A stretch of DNA of 64,000 nt from Sphingomonas paucimobilis NBRC 13935 (GTDB lineage: Bacteria > Pseudomonadota > Alphaproteobacteria > Sphingomonadales > Sphingomonadaceae). Position 1 is the stretch's first letter. Each line of letters opens with the position of its first letter. The stretch covers positions 62,001-126,000 of the forward strand of contig NZ_BBJS01000014.1 of NCBI RefSeq assembly GCF_000739895.2, given 5' to 3'. Below the pieces are notes generated by a model that saw nothing but the letters and a program-made list of their open reading frames with translations, was not told the origin of the DNA and did not search any database. The position numbers were made by a program, and so were the translations under genes. Shown here one piece after another: positions 63,765-64,000 of this stretch.

Positions 63765-64000
63765 AAATCCGGATCCTGGGGTGCGGCACGTCGTCGGGTG
63801 TGCCCCGGATCGGTAATGACTGGGGCGCGTGCGATCCCCAGGAACCACGCAATCGCCGGATGCGGCAGTCCGCGCTGGTCGAGCATGATAACGTTCATAT
63901 CCTGATCGACACCGGCCCCGATATGCGCGAACAACTGCTCGCGGCGGATGTCGCGACGGTCGATGCCGTCATCTGGACCCATGATCATGCCGATCATTGC
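63761..64000 (+). CDS. MBL-fold metallo-hydrolase, PhnP-like, 5' part only
   Basis: The first 80 codons of a beta-lactamase-fold hydrolase; it runs off the right edge. MKIRILGCGTSSGVPRIG is the start typical of PhnP/YcbL-like proteins, and WTHDHADHC at the edge is the HxHxDH metal motif. This family often follows tatD, and a phosphodiesterase activity is likely (inference). The ATG overlaps the tatD stop. Confidence 0.88.
   Translation, partial: MKIRILGCGTSSGVPRIGNDWGACDPQEPRNRRMRQSALVEHDNVHILIDTGPDMREQLLAADVATVDAVIWTHDHADHC

Overview
The window is a gene-dense, high-G+C stretch of chromosome from an alphaproteobacterium, most likely a Sphingomonas-like member of the Sphingomonadales. The evidence is the lapA-pyrF-trpF-trpB-trpA-accD-folC order, an UrcA-family secreted protein, a RegB/RegA (PrrBA/ActSR) redox pair, many four-base start/stop overlaps, and candidate promoters of the alphaproteobacterial general-stress (EcfG) type. 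Both ends cut a gene: a 3-methyladenine DNA glycosylase on the left and an MBL-fold hydrolase on the right. I see no insertion sequences, prophage, CRISPR array or rRNA. There is one tRNA (Thr, anticodon TGT). No stretch longer than about 220 bases lacks a gene.

Layout. 1-8.7 kb (minus strand): glgX-treZ-malQ-treY, a compact maltodextrin-to-trehalose operon ending in a translationally coupled DNA glycosylase and preceded by a DUF2934 gene. 8.7-14.7 kb: a Gfo/Idh/MocA oxidoreductase divergent from a GH15 glucan hydrolase, a PAS hybrid histidine kinase and two small proteins. 14.8-23.2 kb: an MHS-type transporter divergent from a respiratory operon, cyoABCD-SURF1-regB-regA, which links a heme-copper quinol oxidase to its likely redox sensor. 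23.2-26.9 kb: a DUF885 protein and a four-gene YqjD/YqjE-like membrane cluster behind an EcfG-type promoter. 27-32.9 kb: eno-ftsB, a chloroperoxidase-like hydrolase with a near-perfect EcfG promoter, an S9 peptidase and two small proteins. 33-43.1 kb: uvrD, urcA, a Pit phosphate transporter behind a Pho-box-like element, a second MHS transporter, rsmD, an RluB-like pseudouridine synthase with a long basic tail, a single-domain response regulator, an AmpG-like transporter and a Cys-containing small protein with a Fur-box-like promoter. 43.2-49.2 kb: the folC/accD/trp/pyrF/lapA block. 49.3-54.6 kb: a patatin plus EEP-phosphatase pair, tRNA-Thr, an unknown protein and rarA. 54.6-64 kb: a YqjI-like PadR regulator with DUF2218, a GT4 glycosyltransferase, radA, and cvpA-scaffold-kef-DUF423-metG-tatD-MBL.

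Most of the window is housekeeping. The signals I consider most worth checking are regulatory: (i) EcfG-type promoters before the YqjD/E cluster and the hydrolase; (ii) a perfect 8-3-8 inverted repeat in the cyo/transporter divergent promoter; (iii) paired GATATATC palindromes around the padR-DUF2218 promoter; (iv) a 13/19 Fur-box match over the promoter of an uncharacterised gene; and (v) a Pho-box-like repeat just upstream of pit. I do not see a clear novel multi-gene defence or biosynthetic system. All family assignments come from reading motifs, not from database searches.
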